Shown one piece after another: positions 49,955 to 62,599 of a DNA stretch of 64,000 bases. The number at the start of each line of letters is the position of its first letter. Positions within the stretch are counted from its first letter, which is position 1. Source of the DNA: Streptomyces sp. TRM70350 (GTDB lineage Bacteria; Actinomycetota; Actinomycetes; Streptomycetales; Streptomycetaceae); the NCBI RefSeq assembly GCF_019219825.1, contig NZ_JAHUXH010000004.1, positions 186,001 to 250,000 on the forward strand, read 5' to 3'. Below the pieces are notes generated by a model. That model ran no database searches. It was not told the origin of the DNA and saw only the letters and a program-made list of their open reading frames with translations. Made by a program: the position numbers and the translations under genes.

Positions 49955-51193
49955 TCAGGCGACCCGTACGTCCTGCCAGACGAGCCGGTGGTCCGAGGTC
50001 GGGACCGGCCAGCCGCTGCCGACCAGCCGGTACAGCGGGTCGTCGGACGTCGGCCAGAACACGCCGTTCGCGACCGGCGTCAGCCCCTTGCTCGGTATGA
50101 CGTAGTCCACCCGCAGGTTGCCGGGCGCGGTGTCGCCGAAATCGGCGGTGTCGTACGCCGGGTTGCCGGTGTGCGTGGTGTTCGCTCCGCCCTGACGGCT
50201 CGCGGCCTCCACTGCGCCCGCGGCGGCCGGAGGGGTGGCCGGGAGATTGACCGCCGGGTGGTCGAGCAGCTGACGTATCGCGTTGGCGTAGCTGTCGCCG
50301 TCGTGCGGGTCGGCGTTCTGGTCGCCCGCGATCACGAAGCGTGCGCCGGGGCGCAGTCCGCCGCGTCGGCCCTTGTCGTCGTAGAGGTAATAGCTGCGCT
50401 TGCGGCCGCCGATGTAGTCGGCCCAGAGGCGGATCTCGTCGTGGTTGCGGCGGCCGTTGCGGTCCTCGGGGCCGTCGAAGGTGGGCGGTGTCGGATGCGA
50501 GACGAGGAAGTGGACGGTGTCGTGGCCGATGCGGACCGGCACGTCCCAGTGGCTCTTCGAGGAGAGCCGGAAGACCGCGCGGGCCTCGTCGCTGTAGTAG
50601 TCCGCCGGGAGGAGGTTGCCCGGCATGTCCTTCCACAGGAAGCGCTGGAAGGTGCGCACCGCGCGGGTGTCGATGGGGTACTTGGAGAGCACGAGCATGC
50701 CGTACTGCCCGGGGAACCAGCCGTAGCCGAAGGCGTCCTGCCCGTACGCGTCGGAGCCGGGCGTCGTGACGGCGCCGCCCCGGCCGTCGAAGTCGATCCC
50801 GGAGGCCACGCCCGTGTTGACGGGGCCGGTGAAGTGGTGCCGGTAGCGCACCGGGCGCGCGCCGTTCTGGCTCACGGCCAGGTAGTTGCGCTGGAACAGG
50901 CGGGCCGCGGTGCCGTCGCTGTCGTAGTCGAACTCGTTGATCAGCAGGACGTCCGGGTCGACCCGCTGGACGGTCTCGGCGACGTTGCGCGCCTGGACGT
51001 TGTCCGGGGTGGACAGGTCGGTGGCGAGGGCGCCCTGGGCGGAGCGGTTCAGCGAGGCGTTGAACGTGGCGAACCGCACCGTCCGCCGGTGGTGGCCGGT
51101 GGCCGACGCCGGGAACGCCGCGGTACCGGCGAGCGCCGCACCGGCGAGCGAGGCGAGGGCGGCCCGGCGGGAGAGAGCTCTGGGGTCGTTCAT
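49955..51193 (-). CDS. Tat-exported endonuclease/exonuclease/phosphatase (EEP) family protein
   Basis: A 412-residue secreted protein. The N-terminus has a twin-Arg motif (LSRRAALASLAG) and hydrophobic run with AxA cleavage near FPASA. The EEP fold shows FATFNASLNRS, LLINEFDYDS, VLSKYPIDTRAV, VIAGDQNADPHDGDSY and TSDHRLVWQDV, covering Asn, Glu, Asp-x-Asn and final Asp-His. Phosphodiester or phosphomonoester substrates are likely. ATG at 51193 follows GGAG; the long open frame upstream is shadow. It is divergent from geosmin synthase. Confidence 0.88.
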   Translation of the reverse strand: MNDPRALSRRAALASLAGAALAGTAAFPASATGHHRRTVRFATFNASLNRSAQGALATDLSTPDNVQARNVAETVQRVDPDVLLINEFDYDSDGTAARLFQRNYLAVSQNGARPVRYRHHFTGPVNTGVASGIDFDGRGGAVTTPGSDAYGQDAFGYGWFPGQYGMLVLSKYPIDTRAVRTFQRFLWKDMPGNLLPADYYSDEARAVFRLSSKSHWDVPVRIGHDTVHFLVSHPTPPTFDGPEDRNGRRNHDEIRLWADYIGGRKRSYYLYDDKGRRGGLRPGARFVIAGDQNADPHDGDSYANAIRQLLDHPAVNLPATPPAAAGAVEAASRQGGANTTHTGNPAYDTADFGDTAPGNLRVDYVIPSKGLTPVANGVFWPTSDDPLYRLVGSGWPVPTSDHRLVWQDVRVA

Positions 51194-51396
51194 GGGGACT
51201 CCGAAGGTCGGGGCACGTGAAGTGCCGTGGTCGGCGGTTCGCTTCGTCCGAGGTTGCTTGGTCTGCGATTGCCGTAGTCTGCGCGCGTAGAGATGAACGC
51301 CACAAGGTCCGGCGAGAACTCCCGGATTCACCCTCGATTCACGCGATGGTGTGATCATGTCCCGGCCCGCGGGTGTCCCCGGCGGGCCGCGGGTAG

Positions 51397-55099
<3,703 letters not shown>

Positions 55100-55261
55100 G
55101 TCACAGAACGTAACAGGGCCCACTGACAACGCGGTCGGCCGCTGCGGCCCGCGCCGAACGGTGCGCCGGAGCGTCTTCCATCCCTGACCGTGCGTCAGTC
55201 TCACTCGTTCGTGGCTCGTTGTGCGCCGGTGCGCCGGGTAGTGCACCAGGGGAGGCGAACC

Positions 55262-55867
55262 ATGGAAAAGACTGTGCTGCGTCCCAAGCCGATGCCCGGT
55301 CAGGAGCCCGGCGGCTCCGGCTCCGGTCCCGTCCGGCGCCCGCATGCCGCCCGGCGGCGCGGCCGACGGCTCACGACCCTGTTGCTCGGCCTGCTCGTCG
55401 GGACGGTGCTGGTGCTGTCCGGCGTCGGACTGGGCACGGTCGCCGCCACGGTGATCGGCATGAGCAAACTCGCCGAACTCCAGAGCACACCCGGCCGAAC
55501 AGGCCACCCCGGACCGTCGGCGTCGGCATCGTCGGCGCACCCGTCCGCCTCGCCCGGCCCGAGCGCTCCCGGGCCTTCGGCTGCCGGATCGGCCCCTCCG
55601 GCGGACATGATCCTGGGCGTCGAGGTCGTGGACGCCGAGAAGTCCGGTGCCCTGGTCGTCGGCGTGCATGTCCCCGGACCCGGCCATGCGGCGGGCCTGG
55701 AGCGCGGTGACGTACTGCTCACCTTCGACGGCACACCTGTCGAGTCCGCGGCGGACCTCGTCCGCGCGGTCGACCGGGCGCGTCCCGGAGCGAGCGTCAC
55801 AGTGACGGTACGGCACGTGAGCGGCGGCTACCAGCAGTTGGCGGTGGCCCCGGCGATCGTCACGTGA
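55262..55867 (+). CDS. Membrane-anchored PDZ-domain protein
   Basis: A 201-residue protein with a basic cytosolic N-terminus (residues 1-36), one membrane segment (~37-65), a Ser/Pro/Gly-rich linker (~75-112) and a C-terminal PDZ domain (~115-198, GVHVPGPGHAAGLERGDVLL, ADLVRAVDRARPG). There is no protease domain, so it may present substrates to, or regulate, a partner. ATG at 55262 follows GGGGAGG. It overlaps the convergent phosphoesterase gene by eight bases. Confidence 0.85.
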   Translation: MEKTVLRPKPMPGQEPGGSGSGPVRRPHAARRRGRRLTTLLLGLLVGTVLVLSGVGLGTVAATVIGMSKLAELQSTPGRTGHPGPSASASSAHPSASPGPSAPGPSAAGSAPPADMILGVEVVDAEKSGALVVGVHVPGPGHAAGLERGDVLLTFDGTPVESAADLVRAVDRARPGASVTVTVRHVSGGYQQLAVAPAIVT

Positions 55868-56615
55868 CCACCCGGAAGTGGCTGGTGAGCCGCCCCTCGT
55901 CGGCCAGCACATGGAAGGCCAGCCCGACCGGTGCCTCCCGGTCGGCGGGCCCTTCGCCCTCCCAGGGCAGCCGCAGCGTCCACGTCACACCGGGGCCGAC
56001 GACCAGCGGCCGCCCGGCGAAGGTGGTGGCGGTGGCCGTGTGCGCGTGCCCGGTGATGAGCCCGGCGATCTCGGGGCGCCGCTCCATGAGGGCGGCCAGC
56101 CGGTGGGGTGCGCGCAGCCGGTAGGAGTCGGGCAGCGGGTGGTGCAGTGCGACCGGCGGGTGGTGCAGGGCGAGCAGCACCGGAAGGCTCCCGTCGAGCT
56201 CGTCGAGCGTCGCCTCGATCCAGTCGTACGTCTCGTCGTCCAGGGCCCCTTCGTCGCTTCGCGGGATGCTGGAGTCGCACATCAGTACGGCGGAGTCGTC
56301 GAAGACATGCGCCCCGTTGACCGGCCCCTCGGTCGCGGGCAGGCCCAGCAGGGCTTTGCGGAAAGGCGCGCGGCTGTCGTGGTTGCCCGGACAGGTCAGC
56401 ACCGGGAACGGCGCGTCGCCGGACCGCAGGCCGAGGATGCGGGCCGCCTCCTCGTACTCCGCCTCGTCGCCGTGGTCGGCGATGTCGCCGGTCACCAACA
56501 GTGCGTCCACGTGCCCCGGCAGCTCCCACAGCCGGTCGCGCACCCGCTCGGCGCGTTCAGTCGCCCGCGTGCTCCCGTCCAGATGCAGATCGCTGATGTG
56601 TGCGAGTACGAGCAC
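55860..56615 (-). CDS. Metallophosphoesterase (CpdA-like)
   Basis: A 251-residue calcineurin-type phosphoesterase with the full metal set: AHISDLHLDG, VTGDIADHGD, CPGNHDSR, ALHHPPV and ITGHAHTAT. Related enzymes hydrolyse cAMP or other phosphodiesters. GTG at 56615 has GGGGAGG upstream; 17 upstream codons are discarded. An AT-rich palindromic stretch at 56639-56681 stands upstream, shared with the divergent peptidase gene. Confidence 0.9.
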   Translation of the reverse strand: MLVLAHISDLHLDGSTRATERAERVRDRLWELPGHVDALLVTGDIADHGDEAEYEEAARILGLRSGDAPFPVLTCPGNHDSRAPFRKALLGLPATEGPVNGAHVFDDSAVLMCDSSIPRSDEGALDDETYDWIEATLDELDGSLPVLLALHHPPVALHHPLPDSYRLRAPHRLAALMERRPEIAGLITGHAHTATATTFAGRPLVVGPGVTWTLRLPWEGEGPADREAPVGLAFHVLADEGRLTSHFRVVT

Positions 56616-56638
56616 GCCGGGCCCTCCCCATGGGCATC

Positions 56639-56681
56639 GCTTAATGGATAGAATGCATCTAAGCATTAGAATCGATGCTCG
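56639..56681. promoter_or_regulatory. AT-rich repeat-bearing region between divergent genes
   Basis: In otherwise GC-rich DNA this stretch has two TAGAAT words 18 bases apart (56649 and 56667) and a GCATC...GATGC inverted pair (56655-56659, 56674-56678). It lies upstream of the phosphoesterase gene and looks like a promoter or operator region; the protein that reads it is unknown. Confidence 0.4.
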
Positions 56682-56873
56682 GGCCAGCCCCGTTGCCCGA
56701 TTCAGGTCCGGCCGGCCGCGCGACCGCCGACGTGCGGAGCCACCCGCACCGGGACTTCCGCCCGAATCCCCGGTTCACTTCCGCCCGAATCCCCGTTCAC
56801 CGGCTCGCGTCGCCCCCTCCGGGCGGGCAGGATGCTGCCCGTGGTGTTCCCGGACCGGCTCAAGGAGGCTCGG

Positions 56874-58001
56874 ATGACCGGCAGTACGGCCGCGCTCTTC
56901 ACCGCCGACGACTACCGCGCCCGCATGGAGCGCGCCGCGCGGGCGGCCGCCGACGCGGGGCTGGCCGGGCTGCTGGTGGCGCCGGGCCCGGACCTGGTGT
57001 GGCTCACCGGCTACGCGCCCACCGCCGTCACCGAACGGCTCACCCTGCTGGTCCTCACCGCCGACCGGGATCCGGTCCTCGTCGTCCCCACCCTGGAGGC
57101 CCCCGACGCCGCGCACGCGGCGGGAGCGGCCGCCCTGACACTGCGGGACTGGACCGACGGCAAGGACCCCTACGCCCTGACCGCGGGCCTGCTCGCCGCC
57201 TCGGGACGCTTCGGCATCAGTGACAACGCCTGGGCGATGCACCTGCTGGGCCTGCAGAAGGCGCTGCCCGGCACGTTTTACGCCTCCCTGACGGAGGCAC
57301 TGCCGATGCTGCGCGCCGTCAAGGACGCGGCGGAGCTGGAGTTCCTGGCGGCCGCGGGGGCGGCCGCAGACGCAACGTTCGAGGAGATCCGGAAGGTTCC
57401 CTTCGGCGGCCGACGGGAGTCGGACGTCGCGGGCGACCTCGCCGACCTGCTGCGCCGCTTCGGGCACTCCCAGGTCGACTTCACCATCGTCGCCTCCGGC
57501 CCGAACGGGGCCAACCCGCACCACGAGGCCGGCGACCGTGTCATCGAGCACGGCGACATGGTCGTCCTCGACTTCGGCGGCCTCAAGGACGGCTACGGCT
57601 CCGACACCTCCCGCACGGTCCATGTCGGCGAACCGACCGACGAGGAGCGCCGGGTGCACGACCTCGTGCGCGAGGCCCAGGAGGCGGGTTTCCGGGCGGT
57701 CCGGCCGGGCGTGCCCTGCCAGGAGGTCGACCGGGCCGCCCGCGCGGTCATCGCCGACGCCGGGTACGGCGAGCACTTCATCCACCGCACCGGGCACGGC
57801 ATCGGCGTCACCACGCACGAGCCGCCCTACATGATCGAGGGGGAGGAGCAGCCCTTGGTCCCCGGCATGTGCTTCTCCGTCGAGCCAGGGATCTACCTGC
57901 CGGGCCGGTTCGGGGTGCGCATCGAGGACATCGTGACCGTGACCGAGGACGGCGGCCGTCGCCTCAACGACACCACCCGGGGGATGCTCATAGTGGAGTG
58001 A
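56874..58001 (+). CDS. Xaa-Pro aminopeptidase/prolidase (M24B)
   Basis: A 375-residue metallopeptidase. The N-terminal creatinase-like domain (~1-125) precedes the pita-bread domain with its metal ligands in VVLDFGGLKDGYGSDTSRT (two Asp), HRTGHGIGV (His), FSVEPGIYL (Glu) and GVRIEDIV (Glu). It cuts X-Pro bonds in the cytosol. ATG at 56874 follows AAGGAGG by five bases. Confidence 0.93.
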   Translation: MTGSTAALFTADDYRARMERAARAAADAGLAGLLVAPGPDLVWLTGYAPTAVTERLTLLVLTADRDPVLVVPTLEAPDAAHAAGAAALTLRDWTDGKDPYALTAGLLAASGRFGISDNAWAMHLLGLQKALPGTFYASLTEALPMLRAVKDAAELEFLAAAGAAADATFEEIRKVPFGGRRESDVAGDLADLLRRFGHSQVDFTIVASGPNGANPHHEAGDRVIEHGDMVVLDFGGLKDGYGSDTSRTVHVGEPTDEERRVHDLVREAQEAGFRAVRPGVPCQEVDRAARAVIADAGYGEHFIHRTGHGIGVTTHEPPYMIEGEEQPLVPGMCFSVEPGIYLPGRFGVRIEDIVTVTEDGGRRLNDTTRGMLIVE

Positions 58002-58048
58002 CCCGACCCAGGAGTCCCTGTACGCACCCGAGTGACAACGGTCCGACC

Positions 58049-58984
58049 ATGACCCAGGCACCGCCACCGACCGAGGACACCGTCCGCCGACTGGTCCGTT
58101 CCCTGCTCAAGGAGGGCGCGGCAGGCGCCGACGTCCGGCCGGTCGCCGAGGGCGGCGGGCAGGCCACGTGGTGGATCGGCACCCGGCACGTGTTGCGCCT
58201 CGCCCCCGACCGGGAGGCCGCCGCGCGTCAGCGCCGCGAACTGCGCCTGCGCGACCTCGTCCGCCCGCACGTCCCGGTCGCCGTGCCGACCAGCGTGGCG
58301 CACGGCGAGTGGGCGCCCGGCCTCACGTACACGCTGGACGCCAAGGTCCCCGGCGGCTCGGCGCCCGAGCCCGACGTCTCCGCCCTCGGCGAGGCCGACC
58401 TGGCCGGGTTCCTCACGGGGCTGCGCGAGGTGCCCGTACGGCAGGCGGAGGCGCTCGGCGTGCCGCGTGCCGCCCCGCGCTCCCTGGAGGCGCTGCGCAG
58501 GGCCGCCGTGCGCGCCGCCGAACGCCTCGCCGCGGCCGACGAGTTCGACGCCGCCCGTCTGTACCAGTTCACCCCGCCCGCGGCGGTCCAGCTCGCCGCC
58601 CAGCCCGGCGGCGCGGTCCTCGTCCACCACGGCCTCACCGGCGCGCACCTGGTGGTCAGCGCCGACGGCCGGGTCCGTGGCGTGCTGGGCTGGGACGACG
58701 CGGTCGTCGGTGATCCGGCCGAGGACATCGCCGGGCTCGCCCGCGCCGTCGGCGCCCCCGCCGCCGTCCGCGCCGCCACCCTGGCCGGTTACAGCGCCCG
58801 CCCCTGCCTGCGCGGCCTGTGGCTGGCCCGCTGCGACAGCGTCATCCACCTGGCCGACCGCCTCGCCGGCCGGGGCGACGCGCCGCTGCCCCACCTCAGG
58901 ACGCAGCTCCGCCACGCGTGGGAGGCGATCCTGCTGGAACGCGTGACGGAACTCCGGGGGGACGACACGGACGACGCGCTCTAG
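58049..58984 (+). CDS. Phosphotransferase-fold (APH) protein lacking catalytic Asp residues
   Basis: A 311-residue protein with aminoglycoside/macrolide-phosphotransferase layout: nucleotide-lobe sequence ATWWIGTRHVLRLAPD (~40-55) and the C-lobe motifs in the usual order. In the catalytic loop, where related proteins read H-x-D-L, this has VHHGLTGAH with Gly195; in the metal loop, where they read ID-W-x-DA, it has GVLGWDDA with Gly214. Both key Asp are thus replaced, so it may be a pseudokinase or a binding protein. It follows the peptidase by 47 bases and may be cotranscribed. Confidence 0.8.
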   Translation: MTQAPPPTEDTVRRLVRSLLKEGAAGADVRPVAEGGGQATWWIGTRHVLRLAPDREAAARQRRELRLRDLVRPHVPVAVPTSVAHGEWAPGLTYTLDAKVPGGSAPEPDVSALGEADLAGFLTGLREVPVRQAEALGVPRAAPRSLEALRRAAVRAAERLAAADEFDAARLYQFTPPAAVQLAAQPGGAVLVHHGLTGAHLVVSADGRVRGVLGWDDAVVGDPAEDIAGLARAVGAPAAVRAATLAGYSARPCLRGLWLARCDSVIHLADRLAGRGDAPLPHLRTQLRHAWEAILLERVTELRGDDTDDAL

Positions 58985-59481
58985 GGACGAGCGGCCTCCG
59001 TCCGCACTGAGCGGGCACCGCACGCCTGCGTGCCACTGCCGAGGGCCCGCCCAAGTTCGGTGCGTGTCCCACCGAGCTTGGGCGTGCACGTGTGCGTGTG
59101 GCGCCCACCCAGCGGGCAGTGCGCGCCTGCCTGCCCGCGGGCAGGCACCCACCGCGTGCCTGCCCCACCGAAGGGAGCGGACACCGTGCGCGTGCCTGCC
59201 CCACCCAGCCGACACCTGCACGGGGCGCCTGCCCCACCGAGCGGGAACCCTCGCGCGTGCTCTCCGAGCGAGCCCCCGCCACGCGCGTGCCCACCGCACG
59301 GAGTGAACACCGTGCGCGTGCCTGCCCCACCGAGCGGCACCGCGCGCGTGCTCCCCGAGCGAGCCCCCACTACGCGCGTGCCACACCGAACGGAGTGGAC
59401 ACCGTGCGCGTGCCCGCCCCACCGAGCGGGAACCCGCGCGCGTGGTCCCCGAGCAGGCCCCCACCCGCGCGCGTGCCGCCC
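58985..59481. repeat. 497-base intergenic array of ~92-bp tandem repeats
   Basis: Two full units (59253-59343, 91 bases; 59344-59437, 94 bases) and a partial third (from 59438) each begin GCGCGTG[C/G]T[C/T], continue with CCGAGC(GAG)CCCCC, CGCGCGTGCC, ACGGAGTG and end in CCCCACCGAGCGG. More diverged units fill 59000-59252. No start with a ribosome site and no conserved protein is seen on either strand. It separates two convergent genes. Confidence 0.85.
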
Positions 59482-61227
59482 CTACGGCTGTGTCACCACC
59501 ACACAGCACTCCCCGGGCACCCGCAGCACCCCCTCCTCGTCCGGCGGTCCGACCGGCTCCCACGCGGCGAGGATCTCGGCCGGGCGGGAGCCCAGGGGGA
59601 TCTCCGCGGGGGTCTTCGCGAGGTTCACGGCCACGCAGATGTCCCCGCGCCGGAAGGCGAGCCAGCGTGCCTCCTCGTCGTGGGCCACTTTGATGTCGGC
59701 GAGGTCGGGGTCGGTGAGGTCCGGCTGTTCGTGGCGCAGGGCGATGAGCCGGCGGTACCAGGCCAGCACGCGCGCGTGGGGCTCGCTGTCGGGCTCGGAC
59801 CAGCCGAGGCAGGAGCGGTCCCGGGTCGCCGGGTCCTGCGGGTCGGGTACGTCCTCCTCGGCCCAGCCGTGCGCCGCGAACTCGCGCCGCCTGCCCCGCC
59901 GTACCGCCGCCGCGAGGTCGGGATCGGTGTGGTCGGTGAAGAACTGCCAGGGTGTGCCGGCCGCCCACTCCTCGCCCATGAACAGCATCGGCGTGAACGG
60001 CCCGGTCAGCACCAGCGCGGCCGCGCAGGCCAGCAGGCCGGGGGAGAGGTGGGCCGAAAGGCGGTCTCCCTCGGCACGGTTGCCCACCTGGTCGTGGGTC
60101 TGGCTGTAGCCCAGGAGCCGGTGCGCGGCGACCCGCGTACGGTCCAGCGGCCGCCCGTGGCGCCGGCCCCGGAAGCTGGAGTAGGTGCCGTCGTGGAAGA
60201 AACCGCCGGTGAGCGTCTTGGCGAGCGCGCTGATGGGGGCGCGCGCGAAGTCCGCGTAGTAGCCCTGCGACTCGCCCGTCAGCGCCGCGTGCAGGGCGTG
60301 GTGGAAGTCGTCGTTCCACTGCGCGTGCACCCCCAGCCCGCCCTCCTCGCGGGCGGTGATGAGCCGCGGGTCGTTCCGGTCGGACTCGGCGATCAGGAAC
60401 AGCGGGCGGCCCGATTCCGCGGCGAGGGCGTCCACCGCGGCCGACAGCTCCTCCAGGAAGTGCACCGCGCGCGTGTCCGCCAGCGCGTGCACGGCGTCCA
60501 GCCGCAGCCCGTCGATCCGGTAGTCGCGCAGCCACGCCAGCGAGCTGCCGATCAGGAACTCCCGCACCTCGTCCGACCCGGGTGCGTCCAGGTTGACGGC
60601 CGCGCCCCACGGGGTGTGGTGCTGGTCGGTGAAGTACGGGCCGAACTCGGGCAGGTAGTTGCCGGACGGGCCGAGGTGGTTGTGCACGACGTCGAGGACC
60701 ACGCCGAGACCGAGTTCGTGGGCCCGGTCGACGAAGCGTTTCAGCGCCGCGGGCCCGCCGTACGGCTCGTGCACCGCCCACAGCGAGACCCCCTCGTAAC
60801 CCCAGCCGTGCCGCCCGGGAAAGGGACACAAGGGCATCAACTCGACATGGGTGACGCCCAGTTCTGCGAGGTGCCCGAGCCGCTCCGCCGCCGCGTCCAG
60901 GGTGCCTTCGCGCGTGTACGTGCCGACGTGCAGCTCGTACAGGACCGCGCCCTGCAGCGGACGGCCGGACCACTCGGCGCGCCACGTGTGCAGCCCCTGG
61001 TCGACGACCGCGCTCAGCCCGTCGGGGCCGTCCGGCTGCCGCCGCGAGCGCGGATCGGGCCGCACCGGGCCGTCGTCCACCGCGAAGCCGTAGCGCGTGC
61101 CGTCACGCGCCTCCGCCTCGACGCTCCACCACCCCGCTCGCTCCGGATCGCGCTCCATCGCGCGCGTGGCTCCGTCGCAATGGAGCGTCACACGGCCGGC
61201 CTGTGGTGCCCACACCTCGAACTGCAC
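59482..61227 (-). CDS. treZ: Malto-oligosyltrehalose trehalohydrolase
   Basis: A 581-residue GH13 enzyme that releases trehalose from malto-oligosyltrehalose. An N-terminal CBM48-like domain (VWAPQAGRVTLHCDG) precedes the barrel with VVLDVVHNHLGPSGNYL, the nucleophile in GLRLDAVHAL, the acid in FLIAESDRND and the third Asp region YSQTHDQVGNR. The order is normal for TreZ. TreY is not in the window. GTG at 61227 follows AAGGGG. The upstream space of 173 bases holds no obvious site. Confidence 0.94.
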   Translation of the reverse strand: MQFEVWAPQAGRVTLHCDGATRAMERDPERAGWWSVEAEARDGTRYGFAVDDGPVRPDPRSRRQPDGPDGLSAVVDQGLHTWRAEWSGRPLQGAVLYELHVGTYTREGTLDAAAERLGHLAELGVTHVELMPLCPFPGRHGWGYEGVSLWAVHEPYGGPAALKRFVDRAHELGLGVVLDVVHNHLGPSGNYLPEFGPYFTDQHHTPWGAAVNLDAPGSDEVREFLIGSSLAWLRDYRIDGLRLDAVHALADTRAVHFLEELSAAVDALAAESGRPLFLIAESDRNDPRLITAREEGGLGVHAQWNDDFHHALHAALTGESQGYYADFARAPISALAKTLTGGFFHDGTYSSFRGRRHGRPLDRTRVAAHRLLGYSQTHDQVGNRAEGDRLSAHLSPGLLACAAALVLTGPFTPMLFMGEEWAAGTPWQFFTDHTDPDLAAAVRRGRRREFAAHGWAEEDVPDPQDPATRDRSCLGWSEPDSEPHARVLAWYRRLIALRHEQPDLTDPDLADIKVAHDEEARWLAFRRGDICVAVNLAKTPAEIPLGSRPAEILAAWEPVGPPDEEGVLRVPGECCVVVTQP

Positions 61228-61400
61228 GGACGGTTCCCCTTCGTCTGCTCACCGTGATGTAGCCCGATCATCGTGCTTCAAACGAGATCAATCCGCTTGT
61301 GCATACCCCCTTTTGCGGCGGGTGTCGTCGGTTACGCGCGCGTGGTGGCCGTTTCCCCGATTTCTGGACACCCTGGGTTCACTGCCCGACAATCACCCAT

Positions 61401-61952
61401 GTGACGTCGTCCTTCGAGTTCTCGACCTACCCCGCGCGGCTGTCCGACGCGGAGCGCGACAAGGCGCTGAAGGTACTGCGTGACGGCGTCGCCATGGGCC
61501 GTCTGTCGCACGACACGTTCATCCGGCGCATGGAACTGGCGCTCGCCGCCCGCCGGTCCGACGAGCTCGCCGCCCTCACCGCCGACCTGCCCTCCGAGGG
61601 CCGGGTCGCACGCCTGGTGTTCGGCACGGTCGAGGCGGTGTCGGGCTTCCCCGAGCGGCTGCGCAGGGCCTGGCGGGCCGAACGGCTGCCGAAGCTGCTG
61701 CTGCCCCACCCGGCGACCGGCCGTCCGCTGCGCATAGGGCGCGACCCCGCCAACGGGCTCCGGCTGAGTCACGAGACGGTCTCCCGCGTGCACGCCGAAC
61801 TCACCCGCCAGGGCGGCATGTGGGTCCTGCGGGACCTCGGCTCCACCAACGGCACCACCGTGAACGGTCGGCGCGTCATCGGCGCGGCCGCGGTCCGCGA
61901 GGGCGACCAGGTCGGCTTCGGGCAGATGGCGTTCCGGCTCGCGGCCAACTGA
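61401..61952 (+). CDS. DUF1707 and FHA domain protein
   Basis: A 183-residue protein. DUF1707 (residues ~8-60, RLSDAERDKALKVLRDGVAM, GRLSHDTFIRRMELALAARR) is followed by a basic linker and an FHA domain (~110-183, LRIGRDPANGLRLSHETVSR, DLGSTNGTTVNGRRV) that should bind phosphothreonine. GTG at 61401 lacks a ribosome site; a GACAAT hexamer seven bases upstream suggests a leaderless message. The architecture is common in streptomycetes, role unknown. Confidence 0.88.
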   Translation: MTSSFEFSTYPARLSDAERDKALKVLRDGVAMGRLSHDTFIRRMELALAARRSDELAALTADLPSEGRVARLVFGTVEAVSGFPERLRRAWRAERLPKLLLPHPATGRPLRIGRDPANGLRLSHETVSRVHAELTRQGGMWVLRDLGSTNGTTVNGRRVIGAAAVREGDQVGFGQMAFRLAAN

Positions 61953-62125
61953 CACGGAACACCCCGAGGACCCCGCGCACCGGTGCCCGGAGACCGCCTC
62001 CCGACCAAAGTCCCGGCACCTCAATTTCCCCTGGTCGTGGCGGTGTTGACGTACACCTGAACTCGTGACTGACTGTGCGTACATCACCCACATCAGGTGA
62101 ACCGACGGCACCACGGAGGTGTGCC

Positions 62126-62557
62126 CTGCCGTCACTCCTCCGCTATCCGACCGTCGACGAGCTGGGCGCGCGAGCCGCCCTCGTCGCCCGCCACCCCCGT
62201 TCCGCACGGCTGCGCCGCATCGGCACCTCGCGCGCGGGCACGCCCCTGTGGCTGCTGTCCATCGGCCATGGCAGTCGCCAGGCCCTGGTCGTCGCCGGGC
62301 CGCACGCCAACGAGCCCGTCGGTGGCGCCACCGTCCTGCTGCTGGCCGAGCGGGCCCTCGCCGACCCACACCTGACCGAGGTCGCCGACGCCACCTGGAC
62401 CTGCGAACTGGTCGATCAGTGGTGCGCCGAATACCGGGATGGCTGCGGGGCCCGCTGGATCCCCGTCCCCCGCCAGGCCGAGTACCAGGCCCAGGTGGTC
62501 CTCGCCGCGTGCGAACTGGCCTGGCGGAACGTGCCCAGGGCCCTCCCGTTCGGGTGA
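62126..62557 (+). pseudogene. M14 zinc carboxypeptidase gene with internal deletion
   Basis: About 143 residues in one open frame. The first ~95 match the start of actinobacterial M14 peptidases (RYPTVDELGARAALV, RIGTSRAGTPLWLLS, AGPHANEPVGG with the HxxE zinc pair). The last ~45 match the end of the same family: ARWIPVPRQAEYQAQVVLAA aligns with ARWVPLEHQVEHQARTVFAA at the end of the carboxypeptidase encoded at 63139-64000. The middle, with the third zinc ligand and the catalytic Glu, is missing. The apparent start is CTG at 62126, six bases after GGAGG; a GTG at 62075 is the alternative. It is probably inactive. Confidence 0.75.
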
Positions 62558-62599
62558 GTCGGGCTGGGGTCGGGAGCCCGTCGTGCCGATGCATCGGGA

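Noticed and set aside
59253..59481. Tandem repeats as a CRISPR array
   Set aside because: Units are ~92 bp and contiguous with no unique spacers, and no cas gene is present.
57893..60985. 1030-codon open frame on the minus strand
   Set aside because: It runs through treZ, the repeat array and the APH-like gene in the wrong frame, has no domain motif, and its Arg/Gly/Ala composition is typical of GC-rich shadow frames.
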